NCBI RefSeq assembly: GCF_022539665.2
Contig: NC_081335.1
Location: 6,696,001-6,760,000 of the forward strand
Reading direction: 5' to 3'
Source of the DNA: Daphnia carinata
Lineage: Eukaryota > Arthropoda > Branchiopoda > Diplostraca > Daphniidae
Length of the DNA stretch: 64,000 nt
Part shown: in pieces, positions 8,229 to 18,554 of the stretch
How positions within the stretch are numbered: position 1 is the first letter of the stretch
Layout of the letters: each line of letters opens with the position of its first letter
Notes under the pieces: generated by a model
Databases searched by the model: none
Told to the model about the DNA's origin: nothing
What the model saw: only the letters and a program-made list of their open reading frames with translations
Translations under genes and position numbers: made by a program

Positions 8229-10626
8229 GTCCACTCGATTCCAGATTCTTTTATGAATTCCGGAACTCCGTCGGAAGCGTGTAAAGCTTCAACTGCCGCA
8301 CGTAGTTCTCGTTCGGCGCCCACGAAATTCGTCCCGTTATCGGAATGGATGACAGCGGGCTTCCGATACATCGCGATGAATTTTCGCATCGAGAGCTAGA
8401 AATCTGCTGTCGAAAGGGATGGCACTAATTCGAGGAATATGGCGCGAGTCACCATGCAGGTGTACAAAACTCCCCAGCGCTTGGCGGTTCGATTTCGATA
8501 AAGGCCCACGTCGAATGGACCGAATAAGTCGATCGCGGTTCTGGTAAAAGGGAGTGAGCCGGAATCGAGACGTGACTCTGGTAGATCGGCCATACATTGC
8601 TCTCCGGGCTTGGCTCGGTCGCGACGGCAGGTAATGCACGCACGGCGGACCTTTTCCACCGCCTCGCGTCCGCTGGTTATCCAGAAATGTTGCCGTAGTT
8701 AGGCAAGCAAGAAATCTGTTCCAACGTGTTTAAGGTGTTCGTGGAAAGCCCGGATGATCTTTTCCGAGAACGGGTGTTTTCCTGGGTGAAGAGGGGAGTG
8801 CAGCTGGTCGTAAGGTAGCTTCGCTCGACCGGCCCGACCTCCAAGTCGTAGTATTCCATCTGCGTCGAGTATCGGCGCCAACGCCAGCAAACTCGAGGTT
8901 GATGGCAGCGGCTTCCCTTTCTTGACGCGCTTCAACTCTTCAGTATAGACCTCATTTTGGCAACGCTTGACGAGGTCGAAAAACTTCGTACTCATTCTTG
9001 TTAGGGTCGCGACATCGCCGGGCTTGACTTCTACATCGCTCCAGTCGAATTTCACCTCTTGAACGGCAGTGTGATAGGCGCGGCTCGTTCTGATTTCTTC
9101 TGTAATAGCCGTCCAGGGTAGATCTACTGGCCAATCTTCTTCAGGACGACCGAGAAAGCTTGGTCCCGTCAGCCAAGTAGGAGGGAATACCTCCCCGTTC
9201 AAGGTGGAGCGGGTAGCGGCGTCGGCTGGGTTGAAGATGCCTGGGACGAATCGCCATTATTCTGGCTCCGTGATCGTCTGGATTTCGCCGACCCGATTGC
9301 CGACGAAATCTTGATAGTGAGCAGCGGCGGATGGAATCCAGTTTCGAACCGTGCTGCTGTCTGTCCAAAACCGCCGACGATGGATCTTAATCGTCAAAGC
9401 GGTTTGTAATGCTACTGTCAGTCGGGATCCTAACAGCGCAGCGTTAAGCTCCAGTTTCGGCACCGATATCACCTTCTTTGGTACGAGTTTGTTGGCCGCT
9501 CTCGCTTGTCGAACAATTATCTGCCCGTCGGAATCAGTGTTGTGGATGTAAATGACGGTGGCGTAGGCCTCCTCGGAAGCGTCACAAAAGGTGTGTAGTT
9601 CCGACGTCAGAATGTTGAGTCTTCTCGGGAATAAAGAACGCGGCATTTCCACTGCGTTCAGCTGACTAAGGGCTTCGAACCACCTGCTCCACCAGATATG
9701 ATCGTCGTCGATCACCACGTCCATCCAATCCAGGCCCTTCAAGCCTAACTCTCGAAGCCGAATCTTGGCCTTCACGATGAGAGGAGAGGCGGTTCCCAGC
9801 GGGTCGAAGACGAAGGCGACATGGCTGACTAGAGCCACTCGAGTAAAATCGGTGTCGGGAGGGTCGGCTACCTTAAACCCAATCGTGTCCGAACGGGTGT
9901 TCCATACTACGCCGAGCACCTTTTCGTCTGCTCCCCCGATCAACGGGTGCGTTGACGGTTGATCCTCAGGGATGTCGGTGGATATTCCTAACATGAACTC
10001 GCGGGAGTTGGAGATCCATCGCTGCAAGTTGAGATCGACGTTGGCCAATGCGGTTTTGACGACGAGGGCTTCACCTAAGGCCGCTGGAACGGATGGAGCC
10101 GAACCCAAATAGTCGTCTACGTACATCTGATCTCGGGTTGCAGTGATTATCCTTTCTTCCACTCCGGCGTCACGCACGATTTGGCGAACCGTGTGGATGG
10201 CGACAAAGGGCGAGCAACTTGCTCCGAAGGGTAGTCGGTCCATCCTACAAACTACTGGTTCGTGAGTTTCCTTGTCTTGCCAAAGAAAACAGAAGTAGTT
10301 GGCGTCTTCGGCGGTTAGGCGGAAGCGACTAAACATCGCTTCGATGTCGGAGGTTTCATCTTGCCGAAATCGACTGAGGACTGTTGCTAATGCCGGCTGT
10401 AGGGCTGGCCCGCTGACAATAGCGTCATTCAGGGATTTCCTTATAAAGCGAGCGGCCGCGTCGAAGACGACTCTTAATTTTGGCCCTTGTACACTCCGTG
10501 GTGCGCAAGGAAATATTTGGCAGAAGCCAGGTCTAGAAGACGAGAGGCATAACCCTGGTCAAATGTTTTCTGCATCGCCCTACGGTAATCCTCTTCAAAC
10601 TTGGAATTAAGCTCGAATCTCTTCAG
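8198..10626 (-). pseudogene. BEL-A pol: RT, RNase H and integrase, with three nonsense codons
   Basis: On the minus strand the frame carries reverse transcriptase (KLRVVFDAAARF near 10460, MYVDDYLGSA near 10110), RNase H (LHTFCDASEEAYATVIY near 9580), the RNase H end plus integrase zinc region (8700-9260) and the DDE core (TAIDLFGPFDV, HSDNGTNFVGAERELR). From 10336 to 8229 the frame is constant and is broken by stop codons near 9257, 8699 and 8396. BEL-B is inserted at 8229-8233, so bases below 8229 are BEL-B LTR. The other half of the integrase lies at 741-161. Unlike BEL-B, BEL-A has the common YVDD motif. The copy is inactive. Confidence 0.85.
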
Positions 10627-11850
10627 CTAACTCTTAAGCCGATTTTCGGCCAACTGTCGATTGTTGATTAGGTTCGGCTCTTCTTCTTTCCAAATGATGG
10701 GCACCTCATAGCCGATGTCTAGCTTTCGGGTCTTCTCTTTCATGATCGCGAGGGCTCTGTTGTCTTCTGGGGAGAGGCAACCGGCTTGAAATTCGGTTCC
10801 GAAGGCCTCTGTGTCGCAGAATCGACGCATCTGAACCGTGAGACCGTCTAAGGGGATGCGGCACGATATCGTGCAAACTCGAACGGCCGTTACTGTCGTG
10901 TGTTTGGTGGTAACTCCCCGGAGAATCTAACCAAGTCTCGTTCGAGAGGCAGTCGGTTCATAATCTTTGCCTTCTCTCGTTTCTTTCACTCCTAACAGGT
11001 GGGTATGATCCGTGCCAATCAATATGTCCACCTTCCCACCTACTTCTTCGGTCGGTAAGTTTCTCAAGTGTGGCCATTTGTTCTTCATCTGATTCCAATC
11101 AGTAACGGGCGTAGGGCTAGCGAATATCTTCATCGTCGAACCTTCTAACGTGACGATTTCGCCAGACTCCGTGCGTAGCTGGAACTGGACACGCCTGGAT
11201 CTGTGTCGGTTCACCACGCCTCCTGCGCCGTCGATCTCGAGAATTTGAGAGGTGCCTTTAATCTTCAGAGACGTAGCGAATGCGCTTCTCAAGAGTGTAG
11301 AATCACTCCCTTCGTCGATGAAGACGTTGGCCAGGCGCCAATCTCCATCAGCTGCTTGGATCTCCAGACCCATCATTCCTAAGGCTACTCGTTGTCGTCG
11401 ACCCATGCGTGCAGTGGTAGAACGCGCTTCCTTAGTTGATACTTGTATAGGGTCGTGTAGCAGTGGATGGTGCGAATACCGGCAGTCTTGATATTTACAC
11501 GGCCTCTTAGTGGTACAGTCTCTAACGGAATGCTTCGGCCCCAAACAGCTGAAACACAGGCGATGTTTCATGCAGAAGGTTACACGTTTTCCAACTGAGA
11601 GCGTCTTAAAGTCCCCGCAGTCGGACAGTTTATGCTCCTTTCCGCATTTGAAACAGTAGGCCCAGCTAGTTCTCTTGGGTAGTTCCTCCCCCGTTAGGTG
11701 CGATGAGCTCTTATGTGTTCTGGCTTTCCGGAAGCGGCCAACCGAACTTGGGGGCGCAGATTGTTCAGCAGCTATGCTATACGCGTTTTGGTAGGCGGCT
11801 GCACGATTGCAGAGCCAGGATCCGAAATCGTTCAGGCTTCGATGCTCCAA
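10627..11850 (-). pseudogene. BEL-A Gag C-terminus, zinc knuckles, protease and start of pol
   Basis: The 10927-11850 frame shows Cys/His knuckles (CFKCGKEHKLSDC, CFSCLGPKHSVRDC, CKYQDCRYSHHPLLH). It continues into a retroviral-type aspartic protease region where the usual DTGS/DSGS appears as DEGSDSTLL, then into VDILIGTDHTHLL, the usual pre-RT motif. The next frame (10627-10830) continues with the linker into RT (RRFCDTEAFG, NRALAIMKEKTRKLDIGYEV). A frameshift or stop separates the two. The Glu in DEGS at the protease active site is worth noting, but the copy is already broken. Confidence 0.8.
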
Positions 11851-11931
11851 TTGTCCCCGTCTCCCCTTATTCCATGCGAGACGATCATATAGGCTGAGTC
11901 TTAGGCAAACTCTTTCGATCAGGTCAGCTGT

Positions 11932-12700
11932 TCATATTTCCCCAATTCTGCTGAGGCCGAAAAAGTGAGATCGTACCCTTTCTGCAAACCGCTTGAGCGT
12001 GGCTGGATCCTGCCTTATCTCTAACTGGTCCAGGGCTTGAAGATGAGCGGCTCTCATGACGTCTCGTCGACCGCATGCCTGCTTCAGACGAGTGAGGGCT
12101 TCCATGTAGGCTGGTTCTCCGCCGCCGAGATCACGTCTAGACAATTACCGTGCAGATACCGTTTCAACATCGCCAACTTCGCACCTGACGAATTCGTCGT
12201 GTCGTGCACGAGTGCGCGAAATAAGTCAATCCACGAGAACCATTCTAGCGAATTCCCGTGGAATATTTCTAGGTCTACTAACACCGTCGAGCGAAAGCCA
12301 CGTTGACCGATGTTCGGCGGCAATGTGCCGGAACAGTACTGGTCTATCCAGTCATCGGGTGCTTCTGAGACAATGGCCTGAGGTTGTCCGTTCGTTGAAC
12401 GTCGTCGTAAGAGCCAGTCTGCGACGTGTGGTGCGACGGGCGGGTTGTAGTGGTCGACTGAACTGAAGGGTTCTTGGTCGTCAAGGCGTAGTCGCTGCAG
12501 ATCTCTCTCCGCGTCTGCTGCCGCCGCACGTTTGAGAGATGCCCCTTGGCCGGGCGATTCTCAAATGCCGGAGTCTGCCGGCTCAGCGTAAAGTAGTGGT
12601 ATTGGGTCCTCTGAAACCCAATGCAATAGCCGCGATACGTCTGGGCAGCCGGTTGGGGGACCGTGCTACTATGACTTGGCGGACTGGACCGCAATGACGC
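11932..12700 (-). pseudogene. BEL-A Gag central part (DUF1759-like), frameshifted
   Basis: Two overlapping minus frames (12084-12323 and 11932-12144) together show the BEL/Pao Gag core: FHGNSLEWFSWIDLFRALVH, KLAMLKRYLHGNCLDVI, GGGEPAYMEALTRLKQACG and RRDVMRAAHLQALDQLEI. The switch of frame between about 12144 and 12084 shows at least one indel. Upstream to about 12700 the sequence is low-complexity and Thr/Pro-rich, typical of a Gag linker. The N-terminal Gag block is separated from it by about 0.9 kb. Confidence 0.75.
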
Positions 12701-13649
12701 CCGACAACTGCTCTTAAGGCCAACGACCTAAAAAACGATGCCGAGACGGGGCGCGGCCAATATGACGGACACGAATAACAAAACGCTAGATTACTTGCGA
12801 TCCTTGGCGTCGAGTGCCCCCGGGTCGAATGGATCTTCAAGTGAAGCGACGGCAAAAACAGGATCCAATCCGGATGAGAATTGCTTCAAAAGCAGCTTCG
12901 TTGTAGCCGTCGAGAAAAGGAGCCGGGCAGAACGAAGAGGGCTGACGGGCGGAAGTAGCTTATCACGGCCGGGCAGAAGTTGACGGCCAGTTGCGACGGG
13001 CAGCAACACAAGTGATAACAAGCGAAACTTGATAGTAATTACCAGCAGAAATGAAGAGCCGACTCCGGGGGCTTCGGTGAAACTCGTGTGTATTATATTC
13101 GGCCAAAACCGGCCTTTATATACTCAATTTACAAAACACCGTTGACTGATATATATAATAGCACGAACATAAATATCAACGCTGGAGTAGATGTCACCGT
13201 TGTTCCGTCACCCGTTTCAGCCTCAGGAACTGCCGCTGACCTCCAACCTCCAACTCTCCTTGGCCGACCCTCTGTCGGTTACTCCTCCGGCACCAACCTC
13301 TTCCCTCTGGGCTAAAACTGGCTCCAGTCACGATGGGTTTTAAATATTCATTTCCTCTGGGCTAAAACTGGCTCCAGATCGGGCGTCTTTAATATTCATT
13401 TCTGCCTTTGCTCGACAGAGACCGCCCTACATAGCTGTAAACTACGTACGGTTATTTCAATATTATAGTCAAGCGTCTCCACCTTCTATCGTCGGGACTT
13501 ATAGCATCAAGTCCCGCTTACATTCCATCTATTACCGTCTACCGGTATTTCTCGTATCGTCACCGGGAACTTCTTGGTTAGTTCCCGCCTCATGATGGAC
13601 TTACCCCGGCAACCGACTCTCTGGTTCCGAGTGCCCCGCATCTCCGCTT
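12701..13649. other. Unexplained, LTR-like stretch inside BEL-A Gag
   Basis: No Gag-like coding continues here. The minus strand shows a TATA-like box (GTATATAAAGGCCGG, about 13112-13126) followed by a GC-rich stretch. A 24-bp sequence beginning cctctgggctaaaac is repeated exactly 50 bp apart at 13304-13327 and 13354-13377. The layout suggests a solo LTR or an inserted element in the minus orientation. I could not find a clean target duplication or TG...CA ends, so this is tentative. Confidence 0.35.
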
Positions 13650-14243
13650 CTACTCGTCTATCTCTTCACCGTCCCCTTGGACAGTGTTGGACGTCGGATT
13701 TTCCGATAGCACGTGCGACGTCTGCTTGCATTCGGGCCTCTTCGACTCTCTGGTGAGCGCTTGCGAGCTCGCTTCTTCTAGCTCTCTCTTGTCTATCACT
13801 AACTGATTGTACGGCGGACGGTTGAGTTGTGTGAGCCCCCAGCACCCGTATTTCGGCGCATCTTCGGCTCTCGATTCCAGGTATTCCCGGGCTGCTTCCC
13901 GGGTTTCGCCTATTTGCTGAACGTAACGTAGGTGTATGGTATCTTGTCTCTCATTCTCCGCTTGGTCTGTCTCTGCGTTCAGCAGATCGGTTTGCAGATG
14001 GGTTGCCGTAGAGGCTAGCGTTCCAAGATGATCGATCAATCCTATGATGGCTCCTCGTGAGCCGTGGGAGTTGATTAGCGAAGCGATCTGACGGCAGGCT
14101 GTAGTCACCTGCGCGCGTATCGCTCGTCGCTGTCTTTTCCGTATTTCGATATCGATGTCAGCTGATAAGATGTTAGAACTTCCGATTCGCATGATCTCGT
14201 GGTCAACCAACGATCTCGTAGCTTCTGCCATACTGATGGTCAA
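13650..14243 (-). pseudogene. BEL-A Gag N-terminus
   Basis: The frame of about 197 codons starts 270 bases downstream of the primer site. It encodes a charged helical protein (RKRQRRAIRAQVTTACRQIA, LIDHLGTLASTATHLQTDLL, REAAREYLESRAEDAP), which fits the N-terminal helical part of BEL/Pao Gag. The position directly after the leader supports this. It ends at a stop near 13650, before the LTR-like stretch, so it no longer joins the rest of Gag. Confidence 0.65.
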
Positions 14244-14513
14244 AGAATGCGATGGCCTTTCGTCCGTGATCGTAAATGCTTCTGCTAGGGATCTTGCGCT
14301 GTGGGGCTAGTATTGGTGAACTGTTGCAGGAGGGCCTGGGTTGGTGGGCAGAGCTGTTGGTTGATCGCCTCGGTCGTTGATCTGTCGGAAGGACCTTGCT
14401 GGCGTACTAGCTATCGAAGAAGGGTGCAAAGAACGTGCACGAGGTGGTAGCTAGAACGATCGCCGGAATTCCAGTCGTAACGGCTGGGGTGAAACCGAGG
14501 AACAACGTGCTGC

Positions 14514-14530
14514 TCCGGTTCGAAGGACCA
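14514..14530 (-). promoter_or_regulatory. BEL-A primer-binding site, tRNA-Tyr-like
   Basis: The plus strand reads TCCGGTTCGAAGGACCA, ending two bases from the 5' LTR. It equals the 3' end of tRNA-Tyr (acceptor TCGAAGG plus ACCA) with one mismatch, as recalled from the fly tRNA. It marks the first-strand primer site of BEL-A. Confidence 0.7.
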
Positions 14531-14532
14531 AA

Positions 14533-14837
14533 TGTTCCCGCTATTGGAACCGCAATCGACTGTGTTAAATACTTCGAGTTTGAGCAACTGCTGTTGTAGG
14601 CAGCAGTTTGTATTTCTGAGTACAGGAAGATAACGCTTTGGTAGAAACCTTGGCTAAGTAAGATGGTGGACTGAGAACAGTCAGAAAAATGGGCAGCGAG
14701 ACGGACGCGTGTTAAGTGTCGTATTGTCGTTGTCGAACTAACTTTCATACAGCCAAGAAAGAGCAAAACTAGACAGCAAGGGGGGGGGGGGGGTTAAAGC
14801 CAAGCAATTTAGACTAGACAGAGGTATGATGGGAACA
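14533..14837 (-). repeat. BEL-A 5' LTR
   Basis: This ~305-bp segment has matching inverted ends (TGTTCCC at 14533 and GGGAACA at 14831-14837) and lies directly upstream of the tRNA-Tyr-like primer site. It holds a run of 14 Gs (14780-14793). Because the 3' LTR lies outside the window or is lost, the far edge rests on the short inverted ends only. The flank atagc (14838-14842) would be the target duplication. Confidence 0.65.
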
Positions 14838-15115
14838 ATAGCACGGCGCGAGTTCGCGAGGCTTGGTTGTATATCGGTGATACGATTTCATCGGAACAAC
14901 CTTATCAAGTGAACTATACTTTATCGCCGTAAATGTAACTCCTACAATTTTTTCGTGTTTGCAAAACTTTTGAGCGTCATTTCTCCTGATAGAGGAAAGA
15001 GATAAAAAAAATTAGCTCTAACTGTTAAAAAGATATTTAAGTTTTCCCGAGACACGTAGCGCCGAATGCATTGAAAACAGGGGGGTGTACCTAATCGTTT
15101 GGTGGGCACTGTATA
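14838..15115. other. Spacer with no recognised feature
   Basis: Between the BEL-A 5' LTR and the Tc1-like element I see no gene, tRNA or clear repeat. Confidence 0.5.
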
Positions 15116-15604
15116 CAGTACCCGCCCTTATTATCCGAACACCAAGGGCTTATGGGGCTTTTTAACATGGTGTCTTATGGCGGTAGGGGTCCTTGCGCAA
15201 ACGTAAAAAAGGGCTAGTAAAAATGACGACAAAAAATAAAATTATGTCCTGATGTTGATGAAATAATGCGCTATCCAGCAATTTTTTTTAAATTTTCTAT
15301 CTATAGGACTTTTTGACTAGCGTGCTAGTCATCAAATATCCGAAAAGCGCGTATCTTATGGTATGCCTAATGGCACTACGTCATTTTTTGGAAATTTTTT
15401 TTGTTAGACAAGGTGTTTTCTAGACCACGCAATGACACTTATCGATAGGATATTTATTAATTTATATCCCTTTTTAGTGCTATAACTAAATATTAATTAT
15501 ATTAGGAAAGGGAATTTTTTTTAAGTGAAGACGGTGCTAGTTTTTCCCCGTCAAAAATAGTTAATCTAGCTACTACTTGAGGCGCTGAATTCGCAAGGTT
15601 TTTT
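15116..15604 (+). repeat. Left long inverted repeat of the Tc1-like element
   Basis: It pairs with 17682-18172. It contains the small hairpin gactagcgtgctagtc (15315-15330), also present in the right arm. Such long arms are unusual compared with the short repeats of many Tc1 elements, though long-arm forms are known. Confidence 0.85.
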
Positions 15605-16326
15605 GTCTGACAGCTACCAGTATATTGTAAAAGAAGACGAATTTAGTTTGTTGACAAGACAACTGTCAAGTTATTTAGAAGAATAAATGTACTGTGATAT
15701 TCAAGGAAAATACAGGTATTTATGTAATCTATTACTGAATATTGGTGTTTCTTACAACGCTAAATTGTATAGATAATTGTTTATTTAGAATGGTCGAGAT
15801 TATTTTATCTGAAGACGGTAGATCTGTAGTGGCAGATATAACATGGAATGTTTCTTACTTTGAAGAGATACTGTCAGGCATTTCATTGCAAACCGGCCCC
15901 TTCCAATACAACAACCTGCCTGTAACGAAGATGTTGTTAACTCCCAAAATGCTATTTCTACTACAGAATCCCAAAATGTGCTACTGCCCGTTGTCAACCC
16001 CACGTTGGGAGACGAATCCTCTCCAGTATTGGATAATAAACAAGCCTAGGTTAAAAACTTACTTTTTGAAGTGTTCGTCATTTCTTACTTTAGGCTTATA
16101 GATAATATGTTCAGGGTACATCCAGAACAAGCATATACTTCATCATGGCTATCGTGGCTGTCATTTAATCAGTTTAGGTGGTACGAAACATTAGAATAAG
16201 ATTATTGTATTCTTATTATTATGAAAACAAATAACTGTAGGTTAGGCAGGTTATATTATTGTTTACAGGTAATAATCAAGTTGTACACAAATTACAATAG
16301 CATCGATAACAATAAAATTACCACTA

Positions 16327-17589
16327 CTAGTATGGTGTATGGCCTCCATTTGCATCAATCACGGCCTGGCATCACCTACGCATATTATAAACGTATTTGC
16401 ATAGTGTCTCACTTGCAATAGAATGCCACACACATTGCGTAACACATTGAACAAATTAGCCGCTGATGTTCGGGGAATTTTTTTTTAGTCATGGAATCTA
16501 GCAGTTCCCAGACCTATTCGATTGGATTTAAGATCTGGGCTTTGCGGTGGCCAGACCATACGTTGCAAAATACCTTAATGGGAAAAGTTTAAGCTAAAAT
16601 TAATAATTACTTATACTATCCCAACATGGTTTAAGTATAAATCGTGTAGTTACAAAACGGAGAATTCACGTAACAACACCCGTGCAGTTTCATACCTTTA
16701 GCTTCTTTTCTCTGCAAATATCCTTTGCATAGTTTTGAATCGTGTTTCGGATCGTTGTCTTCGTGGAACACGAAACCTTTTCCTATTAATGAAAGCCCTG
16801 CTGGAATAGCCTGATGGATAAGGATATTATGGTAGGCCTTTTTGTCCATAATTCCGTCTACTTTTTTTTTAGGACTGATACGCCATTTGCGCACATACCG
16901 CCCCATACCAAAATAGAGCCCCCACGTGTTTGACGGTAGGTATAATACAATGCTTGCTGTATCGCTCTCCGGCCATCCGTCGAACATAAATCCGACTGTT
17001 GCTACCGAAAAGGCAGAATTTGCTTTCATCGGTAAATAAAACCTAATAGGAATTTTCATAAATTGGCGTTAGAACATATTCTGCGTGCTGTTAGTACCGT
17101 AGCCAAATCTGCTCTTCTCCACGAAAGATGCTGTTGAGCAAAACGCAAACGCTTAGTTATATTAGCCTTGCGAAGCAAAGGCCTTTTACACCCAACCCTT
17201 CCGTTCATCCAAAATTTTTGTAGCACTTTTCGAATGGCTGTTTTCGACACTAGGTTTTTCCTCACTGAATTGAATTCTTGCGTGATTTCAGTGGCAGTTT
17301 CTTTGAAGAAAGAGACACGATACATCTTTTGTCACGCTCACTTTAATCCACTGTATCTTCCACGCCCCGGTCGATTCAAATTGCAATTGGTTTCGGAAAA
17401 ACGGCGGATTGTGTTATGTGCTGTACTGAAACTACAACAAATAACTCTCGCAATGGCTCTAAACGAAGAGCCATTACCACGCATAGTAACAATTTTTCCA
17501 CTTTCATTAACTGATAATTCCGTCCTGCGCGTTGGCATTTTTGCACCTCTCGTTAGCGATACACATCTAAAACTAAATATTTTTTGCAA
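16327..17589 (-). pseudogene. Tc1-like transposase, multiply frameshifted
   Basis: On the minus strand, 17589-17338 encodes an N-terminal helix-turn-helix region (ELSVNESGKIVTMRGNGSS, SFRAIARVICCSFSTAHNTI) followed by RPGRGR. 17325-17056 continues with KTAIRKVLQKFWMNGRVGCK and KRLRFAQQH. 17059-16631 holds the central DDE part (DGIMDKKAYHNILIH, FHEDNDPKHDSKLCKGYLQR). Near 16540 VWPPQSPDL marks the third catalytic region, and the last frame reads QAVIDANGGHTPY before a stop at 16327, the usual Tc1 C-terminus. The pieces lie in different frames, so the gene is dead. Confidence 0.85.
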
Positions 17590-17681
17590 GAAGTCATCAA
17601 AATAAAAACTAAATAGAAGAAAAGAGGATTTTAATTTGTTTTAGTTTTGAAAACCATGCGAATGAGTTTCCCACCAAAAAA

Positions 17682-18172
17682 AAAACCTTGCGAATTCAGC
17701 GGCTCAAGTGGGAGTAAGGTTAACTGTTTTTGACGCGGAAAAACTAGCACCGTCTTCACTTTAAAAAATTCCCTTTCCTAATGTAATCAATATTAAGTTA
17801 TAGCACTAAAAAGAGATAGAGTTCAATAAATATCCTATCGGTTACTGTAATTGCGGGGTCTAGAAAACACCTCCTTGTACAACAAAAAAATTTCCAAAAA
17901 ATGACGTAGTGCCATTAGGCATCCCATAAGATACGCACTGTTCGGATATTTGATGACTAGCGTGCTAGTCAGAAAGTCCTATAGATAGAAAATTTTAAAA
18001 AATATTGCTGGATAGCGCATTATTTCATTAACATCAGGAAAAAATTATATTTCTTTTGTCGTCATTTTTACTAGCCCTTTTTTACGTTTGCGCAAGGACC
18101 CCTATCGCCATAAGACAACATGTTAAAAAGTCCCCAAAACCCTCGGTGTTCGGATAATAAGGGCGGGTACTG
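17682..18172 (-). repeat. Right long inverted repeat of the Tc1-like element
   Basis: It is the reverse complement of 15116-15604 with scattered differences. The outer end is ...GGGCGGGTACTG followed by the TA duplication. The hairpin at 17955-17970 has the same two central bases on the plus strand as the left arm, rather than their complement. Confidence 0.85.
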
Positions 18173-18546
18173 TATTATATAAAATAATTTATTTCATGGA
18201 GGCAGAAAAGAAAATTATTTTTACTTTTTTAAAGTTATATCATTTACAAACCATTTTTGTGAACGACATGATGTATAAAAGTAATCATCTATGTGAAGCC
18301 TTGAATACCGACCTCCCGTGTCGCAATCCAACACACACCGCTTACGCCCCATAACAACACAAATCGGCAGCATATAGCACAGCTTTTTTTCGCATACATC
18401 CTCCACATAGAATAACCGAAAGTATAAACAATTATAAGCAAGAGTAATAGTTTAATGACATAGGATAGAATTTGGATACGGATTGCAGTGGTTCAATCCC
18501 GATGTAAGGTGAAAATTTTTCTCCAGCGCTTTGAAGTTTATAATGA
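18173..18546. other. Spacer with a possible tRNA-like (SINE) fragment
   Basis: No gene is seen. Around 18440-18510 the plus strand has a box-A-like TAGTTTAATGA and a box-B-like GGTTCAATCCC at about 18490, followed by CGATGTAAGG. The downstream part resembles the tRNA-like fragment at 23095-23166. It may be a degraded tRNA-derived SINE. Confidence 0.35.
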
Positions 18547-18554
18547 CCTAAGCG

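Larger units (their letters stand above)
161..14837 (-). mobile_element. BEL-A: decayed BEL/Pao LTR retrotransposon, split by BEL-B and truncated by hAT
   Basis: On the minus strand the order is 5' LTR (14533-14837), tRNA-Tyr-like primer site (14514-14530), Gag, zinc knuckles, aspartic protease, reverse transcriptase, RNase H and integrase down to 8229. The element then resumes at 741-161 after the BEL-B insertion. Several in-frame stops and frameshifts break the coding region, and an LTR-like or unexplained stretch interrupts Gag at about 12700-13649. The 3' LTR is not in the window, because the copy is cut at 160 by a hAT-like terminus. BEL-A is clearly older than BEL-B and BEL-C and is not expected to be autonomous. 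Confidence 0.85.
15116..18172 (-). mobile_element. Tc1/mariner-like transposon with ~490-bp inverted repeats
   Basis: The ends read CAGTACCCGCCCTTATTATC on the plus strand and the reverse complement at 18172, each next to a TA (15114-15115 and 18173-18174), the target duplication of this superfamily. The inverted repeats run about 15116-15604 and 17682-18172 with scattered mismatches. A decayed Tc1-type transposase lies between them on the minus strand. The 15605-16326 part of the interior shows nothing recognisable. Total length is 3057 bp. The element is old and inactive. Confidence 0.88.

Noticed and set aside
15742-16101. 119-codon plus-strand frame in the Tc1-like element
   Set aside because: No motif, AT-rich composition and opposite to the transposase; likely chance.
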